From the NCBI GenBank assembly GCA_047602185.1, contig JASGHY010000001.1:7502001-7566000 (forward strand): a stretch of 64,000 bases of DNA, read 5' to 3'. The translations under genes and the position numbers were made by a program. Shown piece after piece: positions 1 to 7,931 of the stretch (within the stretch, counting starts at the first letter, position 1; each line of letters starts with the position of its first letter). Under the pieces are notes generated by a model that saw only the letters and a list, made by a program, of their open reading frames with translations, did no database searches and was not told where the DNA came from. This stretch comes from PMP191F sp047602185 (lineage in GTDB: Bacteria > Bacteroidota > Bacteroidia > Chitinophagales > Chitinophagaceae).

Positions 1-1215
1 CTCGCTTCCCAGAACCCAACAGATGGTATGATGTGCTACTTTGTACCATTACGCATGGGAGCAAAAAAGCAGTTCAGTGATAAGTTCAATACGTTCACCT
101 GTTGTGTGGGTACCGGCATGGAAAACCATTCCAAGTATGCCGAAAGCATTTATTTCGAAGGAAAAGATGGTAGCTTATATGTGAACCTGTTTATCCCTTC
201 TCAACTCAATTGGAAAGCTAAGGGTATTACTGTTACACAAACAACAACCTTTCCTGAAACTGATCGCAGCAGTTTCACAATACAGGCAACAAAGCCTGCA
301 AACTTCTGTATCAATATTCGCCATCCCTGGTGGGCTGCCAATGGCATCACCGTATTGGTAAATGGCAAAGAGGTTAAAGCAGAAAAGAATGCTGAAGGTT
401 ATATAACTGTAAAACGTAACTGGAAGAACAATGATAAAATAGAAGTAGTATTTCCGATGTCGGTATATGCAGAGACCATGCCCGACAATACCAACAGGAT
501 TGCATTACTATATGGCCCCGTAGTGCTTGCCGGACAACTGGGTAAAGACATGCCGGACCCTGTTTATGGAGCACCGGTATTACTTACAGATAACAGGAAT
601 GTAAAGGACTGGGTACAACCTGCTGTTGCCTCGCTTAGCTTTCAACTAAAAGGTGTGGCTAAGCCAAACGATGTACAACTGGTCCCTTTTTATAAAACCT
701 ACGACGAGTACTATAGCGTTTACTGGGACTATTTCACTTCTGCTGAATGGGCTGCCAGGCAACAGGCTTATGAAGCTGAAAAGAAAAAGCAGAAAGAGCT
801 GGACGACAGAACTGTTGATATTATGCGTCTCGGTGAAATGCAGCCGGAGCGTGATCATAACCTGAAGTCAAGCGAGGAATCCTATGCTGAGATAGCGTTG
901 GGCCGTGGGGGCCGTGAAGTACGTCGTGGTGGTTTCTTCTCTTTTGAAATGAAGGTACTGCCTGATGTGGAGTGTGTATTGCAGTGTTCTTATCTCGGTG
1001 ATGATAAAGGACGTGCATTTGATATCCTGGTTGACGGTGTAAAAATTGCCACACAGGAATTAAAAGGTGGACCTACGGGTAAGTTCTACGATGTGGAGTA
1101 TTCCATACCTGCAGAATTACTCAAAGGAAAAACCAAAGTAGAAGTAAAGATACAGGCGCATCCCAATCGTACTGCGGGCAGGGTGTTTAGTCCGAGGATG
1201 TTGAGGAAGGCTTAA
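1..1215 (+). CDS. Glycoside hydrolase family 127 (DUF1680) protein, C-terminal part
   Basis: The frame is already open at base 1 and ends at TAA 1213-1215, so the N-terminus lies outside the window. The visible 404 residues resemble the C-terminal part of GH127/DUF1680 beta-L-arabinofuranosidases. The motif FTCCVGTGMENH (visible residues 32-43) holds the adjacent Cys pair that in this family binds zinc and provides the nucleophile. It is followed by beta-rich sequence (HPWWAANG, LLYGPVVLAGQLG) typical of the C-terminal sandwich domains. The likely role is release of arabinofuranose from plant glycans. The substrate is inferred from the family only. The stop codon runs straight into a tract of seven-base repeats. 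Confidence 0.85.
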   Translation, partial: LASQNPTDGMMCYFVPLRMGAKKQFSDKFNTFTCCVGTGMENHSKYAESIYFEGKDGSLYVNLFIPSQLNWKAKGITVTQTTTFPETDRSSFTIQATKPANFCINIRHPWWAANGITVLVNGKEVKAEKNAEGYITVKRNWKNNDKIEVVFPMSVYAETMPDNTNRIALLYGPVVLAGQLGKDMPDPVYGAPVLLTDNRNVKDWVQPAVASLSFQLKGVAKPNDVQLVPFYKTYDEYYSVYWDYFTSAEWAARQQAYEAEKKKQKELDDRTVDIMRLGEMQPERDHNLKSSEESYAEIALGRGGREVRRGGFFSFEMKVLPDVECVLQCSYLGDDKGRAFDILVDGVKIATQELKGGPTGKFYDVEYSIPAELLKGKTKVEVKIQAHPNRTAGRVFSPRMLRKA

Positions 1216-1566
1216 AGTATAAAGTATAAGGTTTAATACGTTGACAGGTTGAAAAGGTGATAAGTTAACAAGGAAGTACGGAAGGTGAAAATATCGAATG
1301 TCAAATTTTGAATATCGAATTTTGAAGGAAAGACAGGAAGAAAGTTGGCAGTTGACAGTTTGCAGTTGGCAAAACAGCTGTGAGCTTTGAGCTACGAGCG
1401 GCGAGCAAATACAGCAGCGACCACTCACGATTCACGTCTCACGACTGACGATTACCGTTCACTATTGACAATTCACTATTCACTTGCCTCAACCACTCAC
1501 GACTGACGATTTTCGATTCACGATTCTTCAACCCGAAACATCAAACCCGAAACCCGGAACAGTCTC
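1216..1566. repeat. Degenerate heptamer repeat tract in a gene-free spacer
   Basis: This 350-base spacer holds no credible gene. Most of it is a chain of short blocks with period seven: TAAAGTA units next to the GH127 stop; ATCGAAT/TTTGAAT units near 1290-1325; TTGGCAG/TTGACAG units near 1345-1370; GTGAGCT/TTGAGCT near 1380-1400; CTCACGA/CTGACGA/TTCACGA units from about 1424 to 1530; CCCGAAA units to 1560. Each block uses a different word but keeps the seven-base step. Units are too short and variable for CRISPR. Confidence 0.8.
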
Positions 1567-1568
1567 AT

Positions 1569-3371
1569 ATGATGAAACATATCCTAATAATAACGCTCTT
1601 ATGGTTGCAGGTGCAAGCAATAGTTGCACAATCTGCACAGCCTTCTTTTGCATTTACAGTAGCGATGGAAAACCCTTCGCAGCATCAATACCAGGTTACC
1701 TTCAACTGCAATAATGTACAGAAAGACTGGCTGGACATTAAAATGCCGGTATGGATGCCCGGTTATTACCAGGTGATGGACTATGCAGACAATGTAAGTG
1801 ATTTTACAGTGAAGGATGACAAGGGTGTTGCTATCCAATGGGAAAAAGCAGATAAAAATACCTGGAGGGTGTATAGCAAACAGGCTGCTGCCTTACAGGT
1901 GTCCTATAAGGTAAAGACCACCCGCAGTTTTGTTGCTACCAATTACCTGGATGAAGAAAGAGGGTTTATTGCTCCGCCAGGTGTATTTGTACATGTAGCG
2001 GGTTATTTGCAATACCCGGTTTCCGTAAGGATTGTGCCTTATGGAAAATGGAACCGTATCGCAACCGGGCTGGAACCAGTTGCCGGTACTGCGAATACCT
2101 TTACTGCTCCTGATTTTGATGTATTATATGATAGCCCTTTGCTGGTTGGTAACCTCGATGAATTGCCTTCATTTACGGTAAAAGGGCTGCCGCATTATTT
2201 CATCGGCTATCAACTGGGACAGTTTGACCGCGCTTTGTTTATGGAGCAACTGAAGAAAGTAGTAGAAGCCGCTACCGATATGATGGGAGATATCCCTTAC
2301 AAACATTACACGTTCATCAGTATTGGTCCCGGTGCCGGCGGTATTGAACATCTTAATTCTGCGGCAGTAAGTTTTAGTGGCAATAATCTTACTACGGTAG
2401 CTTCCATGAAAGGTGTACTGAGTTTCCTGGGACATGAGTATTTCCATCATTACAATGCCAAGAGGATTCGTCCTATAGAATTGGGACCATTCGATTACGA
2501 TAAAGGAAGTCGCACCAATATGCTGTGGGTGGCTGAGGGGGTAACAGCTTATTATGATGACCTGTTGTTAAGACGTGCCGGTATTGTGAGTGGTGATGAT
2601 CTCATCAATACTTTCGCTACCAGTATCAAAGCATTTGAAAATAAACCCGGTCATTTGTTTCAGTCAGTATCACAGGCCAGTTACGACACCTGGGCCGATG
2701 GGCCTTTTGGTCGTACCGGCGATGATGTAAACAAAACGATCTCCTATTATGAAAAGGGTCCGGCACTGGCATTGATCCTGGATTTTAAGATCCGTAACGA
2801 AACAAAGAACAAATATTCGCTGGATGATGTGATGAGAGCATTGTACAAGGAATATTACCAGCAGAAACACCGTGGTTATACCGAAGCTGAGTTCAGGGCT
2901 GTATGTGAGAAAATTGCCGGTACTTCATTGAATGAATTTTTTGAATACATATACACTGTAAAAGAAGTTGATTATCCTAAATACTTTGCCTACGCTGGTT
3001 TGGATGTGGATACAAAAAGCACGGCATTGCCCGGTGCATGGCATGGTGTTGCCGTACGTGAAAGAAATGATAGTCTCATGATAACGAATGTGGATTGGAA
3101 TTCCCCGGCATGGTTTGCGGGCATCAGGCCAAGACAGGTTTTGCTATCCGTAAATGGTGAAAAGGCAAGCGTACAGTCAGTACAGGCTATTACAAAAGAT
3201 AAAAAGCCCGGTGATATTGTGCATTTCCAGGTAGCACAGGCAAGTGGGGTAAAGGACTTATCTTTAATACTCGAAACAAAATATGAAAAGCCCTTTACGG
3301 TAACACGTGTTCAGCATCCAACAGCTTTACAGGCAGCCATTCTGAAAGATTGGTTGCGGGGCAGAGAGTAA
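1569..3371 (+). CDS. M61-family metallopeptidase with PDZ domain
   Basis: A 600-residue secreted or surface-anchored zinc peptidase of the M61 (glycyl aminopeptidase-like) family. Residues 1-20 form a signal peptide ending near VAQS. The N-terminal beta domain is followed by the thermolysin-like catalytic domain, with H289-E290-x-x-H293 (HEYFH) and the third zinc ligand region WVAEGVTAYY (E323). A PDZ domain lies at about 490-570 (WFAGIRPRQVLLSVNGEKA). Length and order match the family. Family members release N-terminal Gly or Ala from peptides. The start is one of two adjacent Met codons; no Shine-Dalgarno is expected in this lineage. The following gene begins 35 bases past its stop, so they may be cotranscribed. 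Confidence 0.88.
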   Translation: MMKHILIITLLWLQVQAIVAQSAQPSFAFTVAMENPSQHQYQVTFNCNNVQKDWLDIKMPVWMPGYYQVMDYADNVSDFTVKDDKGVAIQWEKADKNTWRVYSKQAAALQVSYKVKTTRSFVATNYLDEERGFIAPPGVFVHVAGYLQYPVSVRIVPYGKWNRIATGLEPVAGTANTFTAPDFDVLYDSPLLVGNLDELPSFTVKGLPHYFIGYQLGQFDRALFMEQLKKVVEAATDMMGDIPYKHYTFISIGPGAGGIEHLNSAAVSFSGNNLTTVASMKGVLSFLGHEYFHHYNAKRIRPIELGPFDYDKGSRTNMLWVAEGVTAYYDDLLLRRAGIVSGDDLINTFATSIKAFENKPGHLFQSVSQASYDTWADGPFGRTGDDVNKTISYYEKGPALALILDFKIRNETKNKYSLDDVMRALYKEYYQQKHRGYTEAEFRAVCEKIAGTSLNEFFEYIYTVKEVDYPKYFAYAGLDVDTKSTALPGAWHGVAVRERNDSLMITNVDWNSPAWFAGIRPRQVLLSVNGEKASVQSVQAITKDKKPGDIVHFQVAQASGVKDLSLILETKYEKPFTVTRVQHPTALQAAILKDWLRGRE

Positions 3372-3406
3372 GAGTAAATTGTAACATCTTAAATAGCTAT
3401 ACACAA

Positions 3407-4657
3407 GTGAAAAATGTTGTTGTTATTGGTGGCGGTATTATGGGGTTGAGCGCTGCTTATTATCTGCACAGATCCGGCCACCGCGTAACAGTATTAGAGA
3501 AAGGTGATTTCCTGGATAACTGTTCTTATGGAAATGCTGGTTATGTATGTCCCAGCCATTTTATTCCGCTGGCTGCTCCCGGCATGGTTAGTAAAGGATT
3601 GAAATGGATGTTCAATTCACGCAGCCCGTTTTATGTGCAACCATCACTGAATGGCGCACTGATCAATTGGGGAATGAAATTCATGAAAAGTGCTACACAG
3701 AAAAATGTAGAAGAGTCTGCCATTCCTTTACGTGATATTGCTATCATCAGCCAGAAGGAATATGAATCATGGACAAGTTTACCTGGCTTTGATCTTGCGT
3801 ATGAGCACAAAGGCTTGTTAGAGGTGTTTCAAACTGCTCCTTCAGCCGAACATGCAAAGCATACTGTAGAGAAAGGCAAAGAACTGGGACTGGATGTTGA
3901 CCTGCTGAATTACGAACAGATGCAGCAACTGGAGCCGCAGGCTGCTATCAAAGCAATAGGTGCGATCTTCTTCAGATGTGATGCGCATTTGTATCCCAAC
4001 AAACTGATGCATTCCCTGCTTACCTACCTGCAGCAACAGGGAGTACAATTGCTGAAAGGGCAGGAGGTTATTGATTTTGAAAAAGCAAACGGAAAGGTAA
4101 ATAAAGTGATCACTGCTGATAATGCTTACGATACTGATGAAGTGGTGATTGCAACCGGTTCATGGAGCCGTGAGATCGCAAAGCTGGTAGATACCAACAT
4201 CTCCCTGATGCCGGGACGTGGTTACTCGGTTACATTGGAAAACTCACCTTATAAAGTGAACCATCCCATTATCCTGGTAGAAGGTCGTGTAGCGATCACC
4301 CCGATGGATGGTAACAAGATCCGTTTTGGTGGTACAATGGAAGTGGTGCCTATTACTACGCCACCGCGTTATCACCGTGTGGAAGGTATTCTGAAAGCGG
4401 TAAAAGATTTTATTCCTTCTTTTGATATCCCGGTTCCTTCGCAGGATAAAATATGGTATGGTTACAGGCCATGCTCTGCAGATGGTCTTCCTTATATCGG
4501 GCGTATCAGCAAATACAAAAACGTCGTTGTTTCTACCGGTCACTCTATGCTGGGCCTGAGCCTTGGGGCTGGTACCGGTAAGCTGGTGAGCGAGCTGGTG
4601 AACGAACAACCAACCAGCATGGATCTGAAACCATTTGCTGTAGAACGTTTCTCTTAA
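3407..4657 (+). CDS. DadA-like FAD-dependent amino-acid oxidoreductase
   Basis: A DAO-superfamily flavoprotein of 416 residues when started at GTG 3407, which places VVVIGGGIMG at the extreme N-terminus as in homologues. The TTG at 3350 would add 19 residues that overlap the upstream gene and look noncoding. The Rossmann motif GGGIMG is at residues 8-13 and the late motif ADGLPYIG, which contacts the isoalloxazine ring in D-amino-acid dehydrogenases, is near the C-terminus. It probably oxidises a D-amino acid, or hydroxyproline-type substrate, to the keto acid and passes electrons to the membrane. Some close paralogues act in hydroxyproline catabolism, so the substrate is open. It follows the M61 peptidase closely, which fits peptide and amino-acid scavenging. 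Confidence 0.8.
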   Translation: MKNVVVIGGGIMGLSAAYYLHRSGHRVTVLEKGDFLDNCSYGNAGYVCPSHFIPLAAPGMVSKGLKWMFNSRSPFYVQPSLNGALINWGMKFMKSATQKNVEESAIPLRDIAIISQKEYESWTSLPGFDLAYEHKGLLEVFQTAPSAEHAKHTVEKGKELGLDVDLLNYEQMQQLEPQAAIKAIGAIFFRCDAHLYPNKLMHSLLTYLQQQGVQLLKGQEVIDFEKANGKVNKVITADNAYDTDEVVIATGSWSREIAKLVDTNISLMPGRGYSVTLENSPYKVNHPIILVEGRVAITPMDGNKIRFGGTMEVVPITTPPRYHRVEGILKAVKDFIPSFDIPVPSQDKIWYGYRPCSADGLPYIGRISKYKNVVVSTGHSMLGLSLGAGTGKLVSELVNEQPTSMDLKPFAVERFS

Positions 4658-4664
4658 TCGCGGC

Positions 4665-4742
4665 AGTTGTCAGTTTTTAATAAAGTAGTTGTTGGTGGCG
4701 GGGTAGATAAAACTCCCCGTTGCTGACAACTTTTTCTTTTTG
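4665..4742 (+). terminator. Rho-independent terminator after the FAD oxidoreductase
   Basis: A two-part stem: outer arms AGTTGTCAG (4665-4673) and CTGACAACT (4723-4731), inner arms CGGGG (4699-4703) and CCCCG (4715-4719). It is followed directly by TTTTTCTTTTTG. It starts eight bases after the oxidoreductase stop and separates it from the convergent esterase gene. Confidence 0.8.
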
Positions 4743-4797
4743 TCTATAATCAATGCTGACTCCCTATATATAGAAAAGCAAACCTATCAGGTCTGAG

Positions 4798-6468
4798 CTA
4801 TTTCTTCAGCTGCTTATCAAGAAAGAGATACCTGTCACTATGCTGATCAGGCTTTGATTGTGTTTGTACGTTAATATGCATTACTGCCGGTGCATTACCC
4901 GAAACAACAGGCCATTGCGGTAATGCTGTTCCATTGGGATTACCTGTTTTAATAAAATTGGCAAAATAAGCCTGCGTAGTACGGGACACTTTATAATCAT
5001 CTGCTGTCCATGCATATACTTTATTGTAAGGAAGATTTCCCATAGCGTATTCGATCTCTGCTGAATGTACAGCTCCTTTGGCTGGTGGCGCTTTGGGGCC
5101 ACTTGATTTCTGAACACCGCCTGCAAGTCCCGGCGTAACATTGCCCATCTCTGGTGTCATTTCAGGACGTGCCCTTTCAAACAGGTAACGATACGTAGGC
5201 TTACCACTTGTTCTGTTGTGCAGGTCTATCCATTTCCAGGTGCTGAAGGCAATAAAGCGATCGCCTGCCAGTGCAGTAGCCACTTCTTCTACCTCAGCAT
5301 CATTGGCTGGATGGTATAATTGTAAAACGGTTTCTGCATCCTCTTTATACAGGCGCTGTACCACCTTTGTATAATTCTCTACCGTAAGTTTTTCATTACC
5401 CATTATTCCGCGGTAATTCATTTCCTCGTTATTCCAGCCAGCCAGTAATGGCACACGTGCCTGTTCGCCTGCTTCATAAATAGCATAGGGGCTTTTCGGG
5501 AAAAAATAACCATCAACAGTACTGCTGAAACGGAACACGCCAAATTTGGCAGCAGCATTCATCAGTGAGTCTCCATTGATAGCTCTTAATGCTGCGAGCG
5601 ATTCTGCATTGACCCTTTTGCCAAACTCTACGCCTGTTTGTTCGCCCTGGTTCAATGGTACGGCAGATAATGCACCGAGTATAGAACCACTTTCTCCAAT
5701 GGCGCCAGCTATCAGGTCTTTTGAAAGGGGAGAGGCCATTTGCGCACTTACAGAAATAGAACCGGCAGATTCACCGGCAATCGTAACTCTTTTGGGGTCA
5801 CCACCAAATGCGGCAATATTCTTATGTACCCATTGCAACGCAGCTGCCTGGTCGAGTAAGCCATAATTGCCCGATGCGTGATTGGGAGATTCTTTTGTCA
5901 GTTCAGGATGCGACATAAAGCCAAACACACCAAGACGATAATTGACAGTAAGGGCCACAATGCCTTTTTGTGCCATGCTTTCACCATCGTAACGCGCTTC
6001 TGAGCCATCGCCTGCTACAAAGCCACCGCCATAAAAGTAAACGAGTACAGGCAACAGTGTTTTGCCTTTGGTAATCGGTGCCCATACATTCAGGTACAGG
6101 CAGTCCTCACTCATACCATCTGAACGAAAACCCATATCGCCAAACACGGCTGTCTGCATAGCTCTTGGGCCAAAATGATCTGCTTTCCGGACACCCTGCC
6201 AGTTCTGCACAGGTTGAGGTTCCCGCCACCGCAGATCACCAACGGGTGGCGCGGCAAAGGGGATACCTTTAAATGCACGTACACCGCTTTTTTCCAATAC
6301 TCCTTCCACCAGTCCATTCAGAGTTTTTACCTGAAGCTGCCTGGTATCTTGTTGTTCACTCTGTGCAATAACGGGTGAGTATAATTGTGAGGCTACGAGG
6401 AAGAAAAGAAAACAGGATATATAAGTATTAAACTGTAATACAGCGCTGATCTTTTTCATAGCAGGCAA
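4798..6468 (-). CDS. Secreted type-B carboxylesterase
   Basis: A 556-residue alpha/beta hydrolase of the carboxylesterase type-B (cholinesterase) family. A long N-terminal leader with a hydrophobic core (YISCFLFFLVASQL) ends near IAQS, so the enzyme is exported. FKGIPFAAPPVGDLRW and SEDCLYLNVWAP are family signatures. The nucleophile elbow GESAG is present with Ser at residue 234. The Glu of the triad probably lies in the ARVPLLAGWNNEE region and the His in GAVHSAEIEY. Such enzymes hydrolyse small esters; substrate unknown. A second start (MKK, three codons later) is equally possible. It is convergent with the oxidoreductase and seems to be a single-gene unit. Confidence 0.88.
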   Translation of the reverse strand: MPAMKKISAVLQFNTYISCFLFFLVASQLYSPVIAQSEQQDTRQLQVKTLNGLVEGVLEKSGVRAFKGIPFAAPPVGDLRWREPQPVQNWQGVRKADHFGPRAMQTAVFGDMGFRSDGMSEDCLYLNVWAPITKGKTLLPVLVYFYGGGFVAGDGSEARYDGESMAQKGIVALTVNYRLGVFGFMSHPELTKESPNHASGNYGLLDQAAALQWVHKNIAAFGGDPKRVTIAGESAGSISVSAQMASPLSKDLIAGAIGESGSILGALSAVPLNQGEQTGVEFGKRVNAESLAALRAINGDSLMNAAAKFGVFRFSSTVDGYFFPKSPYAIYEAGEQARVPLLAGWNNEEMNYRGIMGNEKLTVENYTKVVQRLYKEDAETVLQLYHPANDAEVEEVATALAGDRFIAFSTWKWIDLHNRTSGKPTYRYLFERARPEMTPEMGNVTPGLAGGVQKSSGPKAPPAKGAVHSAEIEYAMGNLPYNKVYAWTADDYKVSRTTQAYFANFIKTGNPNGTALPQWPVVSGNAPAVMHINVQTQSKPDQHSDRYLFLDKQLKK

Positions 6469-6678
6469 TTTGTGCTATTCAAGGTAAGCTATATGTATCA
6501 GAACCCGAACTTTTCATGTCCACAGGATCTCCACTATCCGGGGCCGGTAAATGGATAATGGGCATTGAGGCAGGTTAAGGGGATGGCCTCCTGTCTTATG
6601 AGAAAACAATGTTGACTCTTTCGACTGTGGCAGAAGCTGCAATACCGGTGATTGGTGTCTTCACCAGCCACTTAACAA

Positions 6679-6713
6679 AAACAGCCTGCAAACAAATTGT
6701 CTGCAGGCTGTTT
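6679..6713 (-). terminator. Terminator of the small Lys-rich gene
   Basis: Perfect 12-base arms AAACAGCCTGCA (6679-6690) and TGCAGGCTGTTT (6702-6713) around an 11-base loop. Read on the minus strand the stem is followed by TTTTTGTT. It lies 18 bases past the end of the small gene 6732-6947. The rest of 6469-6678, upstream of the esterase, holds nothing I can identify. Confidence 0.8.
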
Positions 6714-6731
6714 CATTCAGAAGAGAATATC

Positions 6732-6947
6732 TTATGCTGGTACTGCTTCTTCTTTGGGTTTGTTTTCTTTCGCCATCTTTTTAGCTGCACCTGCTGCCAG
6801 TAATTTGCTGGCCTTTTTTACACGACGGTTAAATTTCTTTTCACCGATTGTTTCTTTCAGATTGATAAAAGAAGATTGCAAGGTCGTTTCAATGTTTTTC
6901 AACAATGCCTCTTTTTCACTCTTTACCTGGTCTTTGGTCTTTGACAT
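6732..6947 (-). CDS. Small Lys-rich protein of unknown function
   Basis: A 71-residue, strongly basic, predicted helical protein (many Lys and Glu, an Ala-rich middle AGAAKKMA, tail KPKEEAVPA). I do not recognise a named domain. Support for a real gene comes from the clean coding bias, the dedicated terminator just downstream and a 240-base leader with repeats upstream. The acidic/basic helical pattern and the Ala/Lys tail recall small nucleoid-associated or histone H1-like proteins of Bacteroidota. That is inference only. Confidence 0.6.
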   Translation of the reverse strand: MSKTKDQVKSEKEALLKNIETTLQSSFINLKETIGEKKFNRRVKKASKLLAAGAAKKMAKENKPKEEAVPA

Positions 6948-6983
6948 ATATCGTATTTATTTATACTTTTTTGGGTTGATAAC

Positions 6984-7100
6984 AAACTTAACAATAAGGT
7001 AATATTTCCAATGTTAAGTTTTACTGCTTTGGGGTATTGGCTACCGAAAGATTACCTGTAACATCAATAAAATGAATTAGTTATATGCAATGTTAAGTTT
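6984..7100. repeat. Three copies of TGTTAAGTTT between divergent genes
   Basis: The ten-base word occurs inverted at 6984-6993 (AAACTTAACA) and direct at 7012-7021 and 7091-7100. The two direct copies share the longer CAATGTTAAGTTT (7009-7021 and 7088-7100). The spacing and the position between the divergent Lys-rich gene and the tetR gene fit a regulator binding region, but no cognate regulator can be named. Confidence 0.4.
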
Positions 7101-7196
7101 AGCAGGGAGGTAAGGCCACCGCACCTTATCAGAACATTTTGTGCGTGGAATCAGGCATTTAGCAACCTGAACGGCGAACAAAAATCTCTTTTGTAT

Positions 7197-7212
7197 TATA
7201 CCGATTGGTATA
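7197..7212. promoter_or_regulatory. TetR operator copy 1 (tetR promoter)
   Basis: TATACC-GATT-GGTATA, six-base arms with a four-base centre. The same core ATACC-N4-GGTAT recurs at 7843 and 7911. It overlaps a TAnnTTTG element (TATATTTG, 7209-7216) only five bases before the tetR ATG, so a bound repressor would block this promoter. Autorepression is inferred. Confidence 0.8.
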
Positions 7213-7220
7213 TTTGTGGT

Positions 7221-7823
7221 ATGGAAGACGGATTATCCAAGGCGGAACGCACCCGTAATTTTATAATAGAAACTACGGCGCCCATCTTTAACAAGAAGGG
7301 GTATGCGGGCACTTCCATGTCCGATCTTACTGATGCTACTGGTCTTACCAAAGGGAGCATTTATGGCAACTTCAAAGACAAAGAGGAAGTAGCGCTTGCG
7401 GTGTTCGATCATAACTATGGTAAAGTAAATAGTATTATCAAACAACGCATACAACAGGCTACCAGCTATCACGATAAACTATTAGTGTACGCACAGGTGT
7501 ACGATCAGTTTACCCGTGGCTTCTTTCCACAGGGCGGCTGCCCCGTTTTAAATACTGCGGTGGAAGCTGACGATACGAATCCTTTACTGAAAGAAAAAGC
7601 CGCAACTGCTGTGCAGAAATGGAAAAAGAATATTGAAGATCTCATCAAAGGTGGCGTAGAAGCGGGTGAGTTTAAAAAAGATCTTGATCATACACGCCTG
7701 GCTTTGTCAATTGTAGCCCTTATTGAAGGGGGCATCATGATCGCCAAAGTGACCAATAGCCAGGGAAGTCTTGACAAGATCATGAAGACAGCAGAGCTGC
7801 TGATCAATGACATGAAGGTGTAA
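7221..7823 (+). CDS. TetR/AcrR-family transcriptional repressor
   Basis: A 200-residue regulator when started at ATG 7221 (MEDGLSKAERTRN); the TTG at 7191 would lie inside the operator and promoter. The N-terminal helix-turn-helix has the canonical pattern IFNKKGYAGTSMSDLTDATGL followed by GSIYGNFKDKEEVALAVF at about residues 20-60. The C-terminal part is the ligand-sensing helical domain, including FFPQGGCPVLNTAVEA and LIEGGIMIAK, typical of the group that controls efflux and reductase genes. It sits 108 bases upstream of a DHA2 pump, and both genes have the same palindrome at their start. It most likely represses itself and the pump until a drug-like ligand binds. The promoter leaves almost no 5' leader. 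Confidence 0.9.
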   Translation: MEDGLSKAERTRNFIIETTAPIFNKKGYAGTSMSDLTDATGLTKGSIYGNFKDKEEVALAVFDHNYGKVNSIIKQRIQQATSYHDKLLVYAQVYDQFTRGFFPQGGCPVLNTAVEADDTNPLLKEKAATAVQKWKKNIEDLIKGGVEAGEFKKDLDHTRLALSIVALIEGGIMIAKVTNSQGSLDKIMKTAELLINDMKV

Positions 7824-7842
7824 TATTTTTTTGCGCTTAAAT

Positions 7843-7856
7843 ATACCAATTGGTAT
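7843..7856. promoter_or_regulatory. TetR operator copy 2
   Basis: A perfect 14-base palindrome, ATACCAATTGGTAT, in the tetR-to-pump spacer 20 bases after the tetR stop. It is the most symmetric of the three copies and lies 68 bases (start to start) from copy 3, so looping or cooperative binding is possible. Confidence 0.75.
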
Positions 7857-7910
7857 TATTTATATGGCGCTATTGGCTGTCCCTCCGGGGCATTTTTTTT
7901 ACTATAAAAT

Positions 7911-7924
7911 ATACCGTTTGGTAT
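7911..7924. promoter_or_regulatory. TetR operator copy 3 (pump promoter)
   Basis: ATACC-GTTT-GGTAT, eight bases before the pump start codon and followed by TATTTGTATG, which parallels the arrangement at tetR. It would place the repressor on the core promoter of the efflux gene. Confidence 0.78.
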
Positions 7925-7931
7925 TATTTGT

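Noticed and set aside
1424..1530. Possible CRISPR array in the repeated CTCACGA region
   Set aside because: The unit is seven bases, variable and without spacers of constant length; no cas genes are present.
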